Below, in pieces: positions 16,639 through 25,501 of a stretch of 64,000 nt of DNA; position 1 is the stretch's first letter, and each line of letters starts with the position of its first letter. This DNA comes from Frankia gtarii (GTDB taxonomy: Bacteria; Actinomycetota; Actinomycetes; Frankiales; Frankiaceae): the NCBI RefSeq assembly GCF_025403375.1, contig NZ_JAMPTM010000008.1:1-64000 (forward strand), in the 5' to 3' direction. The notes below the pieces were generated by a model, which did not search any database, had not been told where the DNA came from, and saw nothing but the letters and a program-made list of their open reading frames with translations. Position numbers and translations under genes: made by a program.

Positions 16639-18084
16639 TCAGTCGTGCGGGCTGACATCGGGCCGGCCGCCATCGGGCGTGTCGGCTCTGGGGGTGGTCC
16701 GGGAGAGCTTGACGGCGGCGACCAGGCCGAGGACGCCGATGACGGCGAGTGTGGCCATCGCGGTGGCGTAGGCGTTCGTGGTCAGGCCGGCGACGAGGAT
16801 GGTTCCGGCGATGGCGGTGCCGAAGGAGGAGCCGAGGTTCGAGATACTGCGGGAGAGGCCGGAGATCTCGCCCTGGCGTTGTTCGGAGAAGGAGGACTGG
16901 ACGACGTTGACCGAGGGGGTGAGCATCACGCCGAGGCCGAGACCGATCAGCAACAGCCCGGGAACGAACGCCCACGGGCTGCGTGATCCGGCGACCAGGC
17001 CGATCAGGAGAGCGATTCCGGCGACGGTCACGGCGAACCCGGCCGTGATCAGAGTGCCCTGGGAGCGGCGTTTCGCGAGCCGCTCGGCGGCAAGCGACGA
17101 GGCGAGCAGACCGACAGTGGCCGCGGTGAAGATGAGGCCGGTCTTGACGGCGTCGTAGCCGCGTACCACCTGGAGGTACGCGGCGACGGTGAAGGACGAG
17201 CCCATGAGCAGCAACCACTGAATGTTCTGGGTGACCAGGCCGAGGTTCGAGCTTCGGTTGCGGAACAGACTGGTGGACAGCAGCGGCTCCCGGCCGGCTC
17301 GCTCCTCGACGCGTACCCAGTGCAGGAATCCGGCCAGCACGAGCATGCCGGCGGCCAGGAGGGCGGCCGTGAGGGCCAGGCTGTTGTCGGCGGCGAGGAT
17401 GCCCATGACGATCAGGGTGAGGCCGCCTGCGGACAGGACCGCACCGGGGATGTCGAAGTGACGGTGCGGGTCCGGCGGGAGCGGGTCGGGGACGGACCGG
17501 CTCAGCGCGATGATGAGCGCAATGACCAGGGCCTGGAAGGCGAAGGCCGCGCGCCAGCTGATCGCGGAGGTGATCAGGCCGCCGATGAGTGGGCCCGCCG
17601 CCGCCCCAAGCCCGCCAGCAGCCATGATCATCCCGAAGGCGTGGGCGCGGGCGGTGAGGTCGGTGAACAGCAACGTGGTGAGGATGTAGACCGGGGGGAT
17701 CAGCAGGGCGGTACCGACGCCTTCCAGGATCGAGTTGCCGACGAGCAGTACACCCACGCCCGGCGCGACGGCGCTGAGCACGGCCCCCGTCCCATACACC
17801 GCGAGCCCGATGAGAAAGCAGCGTTTGCGGCCGAGCCGGTCGGTCAGCTTGCCGCCGGGGATCATCAACGCGGCCATGACCAGGAGGAAGACCGTGATGA
17901 CGACCTGAACGGCCTGGACGGTCGTGTCGAGGTCGCGACTGATGTCGTTGATCATCACGTTCATGTTCGACCCGGCGAAGCTGCAGATGAACTGCGCGAG
18001 CGCGAGCGGTGCCAGGACTCGTCGGTCGGCGCCGGCCGACCGTGGCGGGGTGCGGGGACCTGCGTCGGGCGTCTGCTCGGTCAT
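16639..18084 (-). CDS. MFS drug:proton antiporter, 14-helix (DHA2) type
   Basis: 481 residues with about 14 predicted membrane helices. The loop 2-3 motif 'GGKLTDRLGRKR' and the helix-5 motif region 'GGLGAAAGPLIGGLITSAISWRAAF' (antiporter motif C, GP..GG) identify the DHA2/EmrB-QacA group of proton-driven multidrug exporters. It lies in the cytoplasmic membrane. It is 39 bp downstream of the GH15 gene on the same strand and could be cotranscribed. The substrate is unknown. Confidence 0.9.
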   Translation of the reverse strand: MTEQTPDAGPRTPPRSAGADRRVLAPLALAQFICSFAGSNMNVMINDISRDLDTTVQAVQVVITVFLLVMAALMIPGGKLTDRLGRKRCFLIGLAVYGTGAVLSAVAPGVGVLLVGNSILEGVGTALLIPPVYILTTLLFTDLTARAHAFGMIMAAGGLGAAAGPLIGGLITSAISWRAAFAFQALVIALIIALSRSVPDPLPPDPHRHFDIPGAVLSAGGLTLIVMGILAADNSLALTAALLAAGMLVLAGFLHWVRVEERAGREPLLSTSLFRNRSSNLGLVTQNIQWLLLMGSSFTVAAYLQVVRGYDAVKTGLIFTAATVGLLASSLAAERLAKRRSQGTLITAGFAVTVAGIALLIGLVAGSRSPWAFVPGLLLIGLGLGVMLTPSVNVVQSSFSEQRQGEISGLSRSISNLGSSFGTAIAGTILVAGLTTNAYATAMATLAVIGVLGLVAAVKLSRTTPRADTPDGGRPDVSPHD

Positions 18085-18123
18085 GATCGCCGCGTGCCTC
18101 GCTTCCCGTCGCGCCGCCGGCGG

Positions 18124-19977
18124 TCAGCGGGCCAGGTACTCGGCGCGGTCGAGCTCCTCGTCGAGGGCGATGGCGGCGTCGATGAGCGCGAGGTGCGTGA
18201 AGGCCTGGGGGAAATTACCGAGCTGTTCACCGGACGGTCCGATCTCCTCGGCGAACAGGCCGACGTGGTTGGCGTAGGTGAGCATCTTGTCGAAGGCGTA
18301 GCGGGCCTGGTCGAGGCGGCCGGCGCGGGCGAGGGCCTGCACATAGAGGAAGCTGCAGAGGTTGAAGGTGCCCTCGGAGCCCCGCAGGCCGTCGGGGGAC
18401 GCGGCGGGGTTGTAGCGGTAGACGAGACTGTCACTGACGAGTTCGTCGTTCATCGCGTCGAGCGTGCTCAGCCAGTCGGGGTCGTTCGGGGCGAGGAAAC
18501 CGACGCGGGGCATGAGCAGCAGGGAGGCGTCGACGACGTCGGTGTCGTAGTGCTGGACGAAGGCACGGCGCTTGTCGTTCCAGCCGCGGTCGATGATCTG
18601 CCGGAAGACGGTGTCGCGAGCCGTCTGCCAGCGGGTGAGGTCGGCGGGACGGGAATAGGCGGTCGCGAGCCCGATGGCCCGGTCAAAGGCGACCCAGGTC
18701 ATGAGGCGGCTGTAGGTGAAGTTCTGCCGGCCGCCGCGAGTTTCCCAGATACCTTCGTCCGGGCGGTCCCAGTGGTCGGTGAGCCAGTCGATGACGGCGG
18801 TGAAGGCGTTCCAGCCGCGGACTCCGCCGATGTCTCTCGCCTCGGCGAGGGCATAGGCGGCCTCGCCGTAGATGTCGAGCTGAATCTGGTCAGCGGCGGC
18901 GTTGCCGGCTCTGACCGGTGCGGAGCGGCGGTAGCCCTCCAGATGATCGAGGATCTCCTCGGTCAGGTGGGGTTCCCCGTCGACGCGGTACATGATCTGA
19001 AGCGGTTCGCCGGACGCGGTCCAGCCCGCGTCGAGGCGCTCGCGTAGCCAGCGACGGTAGGCGTTCGCGTCGTCGGTGAAGCCCAGAGTGGTCAGGGCGT
19101 GGACCGCCAGGGAGGCGTCGCGGATCCAGGTGTAGCGGTAGTCCCAGTTGCGTTCGCCGCCGATCTGCTCGGGCAGACCCATCGTGGCGGCGGCGATGGG
19201 AGCGCCGGTAGGAGCGTAGGTGAGCAGTTTCAGGGTGATCGCCGAGCGGGTGACCATCTCCTGCCACCGGCCTCGGTAGCGGGATGCACGCAGCCAGGTC
19301 AGCCAGAAGGCGCGGCAGGCGTCGAACGCGGCGGTGACTGTCTCCACAGTGGGTGGCGGACCGCCGAGGCGTCCGCCGCGGGCGGCGGCGTCACCGCTGT
19401 CGCTGGTGAGAACAACCGCGGCCAGCTCGCCGGCGTCGAGGGTGAAGCGGGCGGAGACGTCGTGGCCGTCCGGATGGAGCGCGATCGGGGCGGTCGCCTG
19501 CACGTGCAGATCCGTGTCAGGACCGTGGAACACCACCGATCCGTCGTCGAGATGGCGCAACGTGTGGGACGCGCGACCATAGTCGAACCGTGGCCGACAC
19601 AGCAGCTCGAAGGGCAGACTGCCGCGAACCACCCGGGCGACCCGGATCAGCCGATGCCGCGCCGACGGGGTGGACGAGGGGTCGGGCTCCATGAAGTCGA
19701 GCACCTCGCCCACCCCGCCCGGGGCCATGAACCGGGTGACGAGTACGGCGGTATCGGTCAGGTAAAGTTGGCGGACGCCGGCCTCGCCGGCCTCACCGAG
19801 GTCAGCGGCCAAGCGGCAGTAACCGCCACGATCGTTGTCAAGCAACGAGGCGAAGACACTCGGCGAGTCGAACCGCGGGGTGCACCACCAGTCCAGGGTC
19901 CCGTCGGCGGCGACCAGCGCTGCGGTCTGCAGGTCGCCGACGAGACCGTGATCCGCGATCGGTGGGTAGTCGTTCAT
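18124..19977 (-). CDS. Glycoside hydrolase family 15 protein (glucoamylase/trehalase-like)
   Basis: 617 residues from the ATG at 19977, which has GAAGG upstream. The N-terminal beta-sandwich begins 'PIADHGLVGDLQTAALVAADGTLDWWC', the usual opening of bacterial GH15 proteins. The (alpha/alpha)6 catalytic domain shows 'GERNWDYRYTWIRDASL', 'GYRRSAPVRAGNAAADQIQLDIYGEA' and 'EGTFNLCSFLYVQALARAGRLDQA'. Actinobacterial members include trehalases and alpha-glucan hydrolases; there is no signal peptide, so it acts in the cytoplasm. Trehalase is a reasonable guess, not proven. Confidence 0.9.
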   Translation of the reverse strand: MNDYPPIADHGLVGDLQTAALVAADGTLDWWCTPRFDSPSVFASLLDNDRGGYCRLAADLGEAGEAGVRQLYLTDTAVLVTRFMAPGGVGEVLDFMEPDPSSTPSARHRLIRVARVVRGSLPFELLCRPRFDYGRASHTLRHLDDGSVVFHGPDTDLHVQATAPIALHPDGHDVSARFTLDAGELAAVVLTSDSGDAAARGGRLGGPPPTVETVTAAFDACRAFWLTWLRASRYRGRWQEMVTRSAITLKLLTYAPTGAPIAAATMGLPEQIGGERNWDYRYTWIRDASLAVHALTTLGFTDDANAYRRWLRERLDAGWTASGEPLQIMYRVDGEPHLTEEILDHLEGYRRSAPVRAGNAAADQIQLDIYGEAAYALAEARDIGGVRGWNAFTAVIDWLTDHWDRPDEGIWETRGGRQNFTYSRLMTWVAFDRAIGLATAYSRPADLTRWQTARDTVFRQIIDRGWNDKRRAFVQHYDTDVVDASLLLMPRVGFLAPNDPDWLSTLDAMNDELVSDSLVYRYNPAASPDGLRGSEGTFNLCSFLYVQALARAGRLDQARYAFDKMLTYANHVGLFAEEIGPSGEQLGNFPQAFTHLALIDAAIALDEELDRAEYLAR

Positions 19978-20375
19978 GGTGGTTCCTTCCGCCGTCGTCG
20001 CAGACCATGAGCATGCCGGCGGCCCGAGCCCACGGCATGCCCCAGCCCTGGTCGCCGGCGACGCGCGAGGCCGGCGACGTGGGCCGGCAGCACTCCGGAG
20101 CACGACCGCGGAAACCCTCGTTGCGTCGTCGAGTGAAGTGCATGGTTATGGGTGTCCAGTCCAGAAGGACCCTCCCGCAATGTTGAGCTCGTAGCTGTCG
20201 AGCTTTCCCCTGCTGCCGGCAGGCCCGACAGCCCTCAACGTCCATCCTCCGTCCCGCGGACCATCGCCGCACCTTCACTGCAGGTGACAGGGACGGCCGC
20301 CGCGACAACCGAACGCAGCCCGTCGCGTCGTGAGAAAGACGGCACCACCGAGAAACTGGGGCAGCTTCACTCTTC
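19978..20375. other. 400-bp region without a supported gene
   Basis: It holds the promoter side of the GH15 gene (19977, minus) and the downstream side of the amidotransferase gene (stop 20376). The 10-mer GCCGGCGACG occurs twice near 20058 and 20081. I see no coding capacity. Confidence 0.35.
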
Positions 20376-21206
20376 TTACCCGGGCGGCTGCGGACGGAAG
20401 GGGCGCTGGTGTGGGGTGTCGGTGACGACGAGTGCCGTGGATGGGGGTATCTCCCGCCACACCCCGGGTAGCTCGCTCAGCGGTTCTGACAGGACTGCGC
20501 GGGCATCGGCGGGTATGCGCCGCAAGCGTTCGTGCTCGGGGTAGAGCATCCGGATTGCGTCGACGCTCTCGCTCATGTACAAAGTGTTGACCACCGGCCC
20601 GCTGGCGTATCTGGCCGCGAACAGTGTTTCACCGTCGGCCAGCCCGACCGTCATCTGCAAGGGCTCGGCAATACCCGCGGCGGTTCCGGCACTCTCGACG
20701 AAACCGGCCATTCGTTCCAACCCCCCAACGGGGTCTTCCTCCAGCCCGAACGTCAGGGCAAGATGGAACATCACCTCGGAATCCGTGGAGCCTTTTATGT
20801 TACTGAACAGGTCAGGACGTACGGCCATCAGCAGGTCGCGGCGAAGCAAGTCGAAGCTGTCGATGTATCCGTTGTGCACGAAAAGCCATTTCTGGTAGCG
20901 GAACGGATGGCAGTTCGTCTTCTGTACCGGTGTTCCGGTACCCGCCCGCACGTGCGCGAGGAACATCGGAGAGTAGATCTCGTCGGCCAGTTCCCGAAAG
21001 TTCTCATCGCCCCACGCGGGTGAGTCGCTGTGGAAGATGGCCGGGGTCTCGCGCCGGCTATACCAGCCCAGACCGGTCCCGTCGCCGTTCGGTTCGAGCA
21101 GGTCCGGCCCATGTCTGACGCTCTGGGCGATCAGTGATCTTTCAGGCTCGTACAACAACGTGCGTGGGACGATCGGCTCGCCCCGGTACCCCATCCACCT
21201 GCACAT
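20376..21206 (-). CDS. Class II glutamine amidotransferase (YafJ/EgtC-like)
   Basis: 276 residues. Cys2 after the initiator Met (MCRWMGYRGEP) is the N-terminal nucleophile of the class II amidotransferase (Ntn) fold. The glutamine-binding pattern 'HVRAGTGTPVQKTNCHPFRYQKWLFVHNGYID' and 'KGSTDSEVMFHLAL' fit the stand-alone GATase_4 group that includes YafJ and EgtC. EgtC in ergothioneine synthesis removes gamma-glutamate, but no egtA, B or D genes are adjacent, so that role is not supported here. It could hydrolyse another gamma-glutamyl amide. Confidence 0.85.
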   Translation of the reverse strand: MCRWMGYRGEPIVPRTLLYEPERSLIAQSVRHGPDLLEPNGDGTGLGWYSRRETPAIFHSDSPAWGDENFRELADEIYSPMFLAHVRAGTGTPVQKTNCHPFRYQKWLFVHNGYIDSFDLLRRDLLMAVRPDLFSNIKGSTDSEVMFHLALTFGLEEDPVGGLERMAGFVESAGTAAGIAEPLQMTVGLADGETLFAARYASGPVVNTLYMSESVDAIRMLYPEHERLRRIPADARAVLSEPLSELPGVWREIPPSTALVVTDTPHQRPFRPQPPG

Positions 21207-21335
21207 GTCACCCTCCAGTCTGCTATGGCAAGGGTGCCCACGCGGCGTCGAGACAACCGCCGCTTTTACAGCCAGTACAGATGTTGAATGGTCAGGGTCT
21301 GGCTACGGGGATTCTGGATCGAGAGCCGGACCGGT

Positions 21336-21485
21336 TCAGCCGAGGAAGCAGGCGATGATGTCGGGTCGGTACTGAATACGTTTGCGCAGAGTCTTGATCG
21401 TCTTGCGGCCCTGCTCGACCGCCTACACGATGGTCACGAAGTTGTCGTCGGAAAGGATAATCCGGCATCTCGGCCTCGGTCCAGG
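21336..21485 (-). pseudogene. P-type cation ATPase fragment
   Basis: The minus strand reads 'IILSDDNFVTIV', a stop, then 'AVEQGRKTIKTLRKRIQY' and ends in a stop at 21336-21338. This is the conserved segment after the hinge motif of calcium-type P-ATPases (AADMVL.DDNF.TIV.AVEEGR.I.DN..K.I.Y). An in-frame TAG and a frameshift before IIL show that it is dead. All catalytic domains are missing. It sits just upstream of a cation:proton antiporter, so an ion-transport locus probably once extended here. Confidence 0.7.
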
Positions 21486-21633
21486 ACCGTCGTACCCTGG
21501 CCGTCGCCTCAGGATGTCTTGGGCATCAAGCCCCAGCGACCGCAGGTGTGGCACAGCCGTTGTCGAGGTTTCCCGGCCGTCTGCCCTTTCCTCCGGTCAC
21601 CTGGGCGAGCCTATGTGAGGCAGGAGCACAGCA

Positions 21634-22914
21634 TTGGACTCCGCGGTCGCGGTCGTGGCGGTGACGCTGATGGTCTACGCGCTGGTGGAGCGGCGCCTGC
21701 GGCAGACGCCGATCAGCGGCGCGCTGGTGTTCACCGCGGCCGGCCTGCTGGCCAGCGAACAGGCCGCGGGACTGATCGCCTCGTCCGTCGGTGAGCACGG
21801 CGTCGCCGCCGTCCTGGAACTGACCCTCGTAATCGTGCTGTTCACCGACGCCATGGGGGCCGGCCTAGGCCCTTGGGTGGCGGAGGCGCCACTGCCCGGC
21901 CGGCTGCTGGGAATTGGGTTCCCGTTGACCATCGCCGTCGGTTGGGTGTTGGCGTCGGCGCTGTTCCCCGGCCTCGGCTTGTGGGAAGCGGCGCTGCTGG
22001 CGGCCATACTGGCGCCCACTGACTCGGCACTTGGGCTGCCAGTCATCAACAACCAGCGGGTTCCTCCTCTGATCCGGCATGCACTGAATGTCGAAGGCGG
22101 CCTCAACGATGGCCTGGCCCTTCCGTTCGTGACCATCTTCCTGGCCCTGGCACAGGAAGAAGAAAAAACCGCCGGCCGCGGACATGCCGTGTCAGTGTTT
22201 CTGCGCGCCCTGGTGGCCTCCGGCGCCATCGGGGTGGCGCTGGGCGCCGGTGGTGCCCTGGCCCTACGGTGGTCGATGAGTAGGGGCTGGTCCAGCCGTC
22301 CGTGGCAGTCGGTCGCGCTGTTGGCCACGGCGACGCTGGCATACACGCTGGCGGACCTGATCGACGGCAGCGGCTTCATCGCAGCATGGGCCGCCGGCCT
22401 CGTGGCCGGCGTGATCGCGCGCGAGAGCTTGTCCGCGGCGCAACAGATGCCGCAAGATGTCGCCCAGCTCGGCGTCTCCGTGAGCTTTGTGCTGTTCGGC
22501 GCCCTGTTCCTGGCACCAGCCCTTGCACACGCGACCTGGACGGCGCTCACCTACGGGCTGCTCAGCCTGACTGTCATCCGGATGATCCCGGTCGCCGCCT
22601 CGTTGTGTGGATCAAAGGTCGCACCCCAGACCGTGGCGTATGTCGGCTGGTTCGGGCCACGCGGGCTGGCGTCGATCGTCTTCGCGGACCTGGTCGCCAC
22701 CAGTGGTCTGCCCGAACAGCACCAGATCGTCCCGGTGGTGATGCTGACTGTTGGTATGAGCGTGGTTCTGCACGGCGTCACCGCGCCGTGGGGCGCTCGG
22801 CGCTACGGACGCTGGTACGCGGCCGCGGCGGCGCGCCACCCTGAGATCCGCGAAGCTGCCCAGGCACCGCCGCCAACCCGCCTCGCCCGTCTGTCCAAGG
22901 GGTCGAGGATATGA
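21634..22914 (+). CDS. CPA1-type Na+(K+)/H+ antiporter
   Basis: 426 residues with about 11-12 membrane helices. The TTG at 21634 has AGGCAGGAG upstream and is the likely start. The ion-site helix shows 'LAAILAPTDSALGLPVINNQRVPPLIRHALNVEGGLNDGLALPF', combining the TD motif of helix 4 and the GLND motif of helix 5 of NhaP-like exchangers. 'GWFGPRGLASIVFADL' is the usual C-terminal helix motif. It should exchange monovalent cations for protons across the cytoplasmic membrane. There is no C-terminal RCK/TrkA domain. Confidence 0.9.
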   Translation: MDSAVAVVAVTLMVYALVERRLRQTPISGALVFTAAGLLASEQAAGLIASSVGEHGVAAVLELTLVIVLFTDAMGAGLGPWVAEAPLPGRLLGIGFPLTIAVGWVLASALFPGLGLWEAALLAAILAPTDSALGLPVINNQRVPPLIRHALNVEGGLNDGLALPFVTIFLALAQEEEKTAGRGHAVSVFLRALVASGAIGVALGAGGALALRWSMSRGWSSRPWQSVALLATATLAYTLADLIDGSGFIAAWAAGLVAGVIARESLSAAQQMPQDVAQLGVSVSFVLFGALFLAPALAHATWTALTYGLLSLTVIRMIPVAASLCGSKVAPQTVAYVGWFGPRGLASIVFADLVATSGLPEQHQIVPVVMLTVGMSVVLHGVTAPWGARRYGRWYAAAAARHPEIREAAQAPPPTRLARLSKGSRI

Positions 22915-23330
22915 TCACGGAGACCAACCTGACAACGATGGCTGCTCCTGGAGGTCGTCGGGTAGGAGGTCGGAGGCGGTGATGGTGCGGTCGCCGGCGG
23001 GAGAGCGCAGCTTCCCAGGCTGGGGATGGTCAGCCACTTTTTATGATCATGTGGGGTTCGGGCTCGTGGTGTGGGCTGCCGAGTCGGGCGTGGGTGTCGG
23101 TGCGTAGCTGGGTGGCGAGGCTGTGAGCGGTGGTTGCGCCGATGTGTGGGCGTTTGCGGAGGGTGTCGGACGATTCACTCGTCATCAGCACCTACGGGGC
23201 CGAGTACCGGGGCGTCATCCTCCGACACCGAAGCCGAAGGACGGACACGACGTCGACGCATCACCCGATCATGACCGATCAGCGGCAGCCGCGATGGCGG
23301 ACTTCGCCGATGCAACAGTGCCGCCTTTCG
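22915..23330. other. 415-bp region without a supported gene
   Basis: A 51-codon minus-strand frame (23030-23185, 'MTSESSDTLRKRPHIGATTA...') exists but has no ribosome site or recognised relative. A plus-strand reading 'SDDSLVISTYGAEYRGVI' is also unassigned. I regard the stretch as decayed or intergenic. Confidence 0.35.
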
Positions 23331-24059
23331 CTAGGAGCTCGATGCGGCCTCGTCGAAACGCGTGCCCTGATCGACGAGCAGGGCACGCGCGGGAGCGCGC
23401 TCGGCCATGACGCGGGCGAGCTCGGTCCGGTTCCGGACACCCAGCTTGCGGTAAATGCTGGCAGCATGCTTCTTGATGCTCGCGCGGCTGAGATGCATCT
23501 GCGCGGCGATCTCCAGGTTCGTGGCACCCATCGTGAGGAAGGCCATGACCTGAAGCTCGCGGTCGGTGAGCCCGAGCTCCTTGCCGTGGCGGTGACTGTT
23601 GACGGTTATCCGCTCGTCGAACGCCACAGCACGGACGATCTTCGCCACTTCGGCAGCGCCCATGTCCGGATTGAGGGCGCCGACGGCGCCGAGTCTGCGG
23701 ACGGCGATCTCGGTAGACAGCCCGCAGTGCGAGCTGAGCACGACCCGGATGCCCGGGTCGACCTGGCGTAGCGCGTCGACGTGCGGCGCGACGAACGTGG
23801 ACAGCTCAAGCACGACGACCGCCGGCCGACTCGCCCGCACGTGTGCCAAGGCCTGCTGGAGGTCGCTGGCGGTGAGGCACCGCTCGACCCACGACTCCCT
23901 CGAGAGCACGAGGGCCAGGCCGAGCCGTGGAGCGGTCTCCTCGCAGAAGATAAGCAGCCTGATCTGCTCCGGAGCGTCCGAGCCCGCTTCTGAAACGTCA
24001 GGCGGGAGCACGACAGCCGCCACGGACGCGGACGCGGAGGTCACGACCTCGGTAGCCAC
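23331..24059 (-). CDS. LuxR/NarL-type regulator with degenerate receiver-like domain
   Basis: 242 residues from GTG 24059. The C-terminus is a LuxR helix-turn-helix, 'LTDRELQVMAFLTMGATNLEIAAQMHLSRASIKKHAASIYRKLGVRNRTELA' (about residues 163-215). The N-terminal part follows a receiver-like strand/helix pattern, but the phospho-acceptor region reads 'AVVVLELSTF' and lacks the expected Asp, so phosphorylation-independent control is likely. No sensor kinase is adjacent. It is divergent from the binding lipoprotein at 24213. A TACTAT box ends 6 nt before the GTG, suggesting a leaderless transcript. Confidence 0.85.
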   Translation of the reverse strand: MATEVVTSASASVAAVVLPPDVSEAGSDAPEQIRLLIFCEETAPRLGLALVLSRESWVERCLTASDLQQALAHVRASRPAVVVLELSTFVAPHVDALRQVDPGIRVVLSSHCGLSTEIAVRRLGAVGALNPDMGAAEVAKIVRAVAFDERITVNSHRHGKELGLTDRELQVMAFLTMGATNLEIAAQMHLSRASIKKHAASIYRKLGVRNRTELARVMAERAPARALLVDQGTRFDEAASSS

Positions 24060-24075
24060 CTGGCTATAGTAGCCA
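24053..24075. promoter_or_regulatory. Triple TAGCCA/TGGCTA operator-like site over the LuxR gene start
   Basis: TAGCCA (24053-24058), CC, TGGCTA (24061-24066), TAG, TAGCCA (24070-24075) form two overlapping inverted repeats. The site covers the GTG start and -10 region (TACTAT at 24071-24066, minus strand) of the LuxR-type gene and lies about 140 bp upstream of the lipoprotein gene. The same 17 bp (24051-24067) recur at 62579-62595. Confidence 0.55.
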
Positions 24076-24212
24076 GAAATCTAGGGACGATGCCGGGTTC
24101 CGTGCCGTTGAGTAGTGCACATGCTGCCGTCAAATTCGAGCTGGCCAGGCCCGCGCCGCTCCGGTGCTCCGTATCCCATCCAGTCCGACTCGGCTGCATC
24201 GCCAATCGCATC

Positions 24213-25364
24213 GTGAGGCAGGCGCTGAGAGTCCGGCACATCTCCATGATGCTGGTCGCGCTCGCGGCCGCGGCGGCGGCATTCACCGGTTGCTCCGAAG
24301 CCAGCAGTGGCGGCACGCCGAACGCGGCGAGCAGCAGCACGCAGTCAGGCCCCGCGCTCGCCAGGACGGAGAAGTTCGTCGCCCCGTACGTCAAGGCGCC
24401 CGTGTGGCGTGGCCCAGCCACCTCGCCCCCGGTCGCGCAGGCCAAGCGCATCGTCTACGTCAACCAGTTGCCCACCCAGCCGCTGTTTCGGGCCATCGGA
24501 ACGGCGGCGAAGGAGGCCGGGCAGGCGCTCGGCTGGAACGTCACCGAGCTCGATGCCACGACGCTGAACGACCTCCCCGAGGTGTTCAACCGAGCAATCG
24601 CGCAGAAGCCGGACGGCATCCTCTTCTCCAACCTCAGCGCCAACGAGTATCCGACGATCACCGCCGCCCTCGTCAAGTCGAAGATCCCGACCGTCGTCAT
24701 CGGCGTGCTCCCCACCCGGGTCAACAGCAGCTACACCCACGTCGTCGACCTGCACTACCCGCTGCAGGGTCAGCTGATCGGCGCGGCCGCCGTACTGGCC
24801 CGCCAGGCCGACGCGAAGGTCGGCGTGCTGGGCTTCGCCCCCGGTTTCGACCCGTCGGGAGAGGCGCTTATCGCGGGCATCAAGGACTACCTGGCCAGCA
24901 GCGGCGGGGGCTCGGTCGTCGCGACCAAGACCATCGACGTCGCCACCGTCACCGATCCCTCGGCGATGGGGCAGGCGTCGGTCGCGTTCGCGCAGGCCAA
25001 TCCGGCGCTCAACGCGTTCTTCGTCGGTTACGACGGCACGTCCAGCACGGTCGTGCCGGCGCTGCGGCAGGCGGGGCTGCTCAACCGGTTGGACGTTCTG
25101 GCCTACCAGGGTGATGCCCAGCAGCTCGGCTGGGTCCGCGACGGCGGCGGTCAGGTCGCCGACGTCGCGTGGTCGCAGGCCTGGGCGACGTGGGCGGCCT
25201 TTGACGACTTCAACCGGATCTTCAACAAGGCGACTCCCCCGGCGGACGACGGCGTGCCGGTGCGCCTGTTCACGAAGGACAATCCGCCCCCCGCCGGGAC
25301 CACGACGTGGTCGGGTGACTTCGCCTTCAGCGTGAAGTACAAGGCGCTGTGGAAGACGAGCTGA
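24213..25364 (+). CDS. Sugar-type ABC substrate-binding lipoprotein (orphan)
   Basis: 383 residues from GTG 24213. The signal peptide ends in a lipobox, AFTGC, with Cys27 as the lipidated residue. The rest matches periplasmic-binding-protein family 1 (ribose/LacI-like): 'RIVYVNQLPTQPLFRAIGTAAKEAG' and 'QKPDGILFSNLSANEYPTI'. No permease or ATPase gene is adjacent. It is a close paralogue of the binding protein at 60790-62010: both share AALVKSKIPTVV, TDPSAxGQAxVAFAQAN, VPALRQAG and WAxWAAFDDFNRIFN. It may feed that transporter or act as a sensor with the divergent LuxR-type regulator. The ligand is unknown. Confidence 0.88.
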   Translation: MRQALRVRHISMMLVALAAAAAAFTGCSEASSGGTPNAASSSTQSGPALARTEKFVAPYVKAPVWRGPATSPPVAQAKRIVYVNQLPTQPLFRAIGTAAKEAGQALGWNVTELDATTLNDLPEVFNRAIAQKPDGILFSNLSANEYPTITAALVKSKIPTVVIGVLPTRVNSSYTHVVDLHYPLQGQLIGAAAVLARQADAKVGVLGFAPGFDPSGEALIAGIKDYLASSGGGSVVATKTIDVATVTDPSAMGQASVAFAQANPALNAFFVGYDGTSSTVVPALRQAGLLNRLDVLAYQGDAQQLGWVRDGGGQVADVAWSQAWATWAAFDDFNRIFNKATPPADDGVPVRLFTKDNPPPAGTTTWSGDFAFSVKYKALWKTS

Positions 25365-25501
25365 GATGGTGGACGTAATCACCCTGTCGAACATTGCCAT
25401 CTCCAGGAGCATCAGCCCGACCACTCGAGACGAGCACTGTTGTCGGCAGCGTGGCATACCTGGATCGTGCTCGTAAGATCAACTGATGAATGGAAAAATC
25501 G

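Noticed and set aside
20376-21206. EgtC of ergothioneine synthesis
   Set aside because: The fold matches class II amidotransferases, but no egtA, egtB or egtD genes are adjacent, so the specific name is not justified.
23030-23185. 51-codon minus-strand frame (MTSESSDTLRKRPHIG...)
   Set aside because: No ribosome site or known relative; may be a decayed gene end but cannot be supported.
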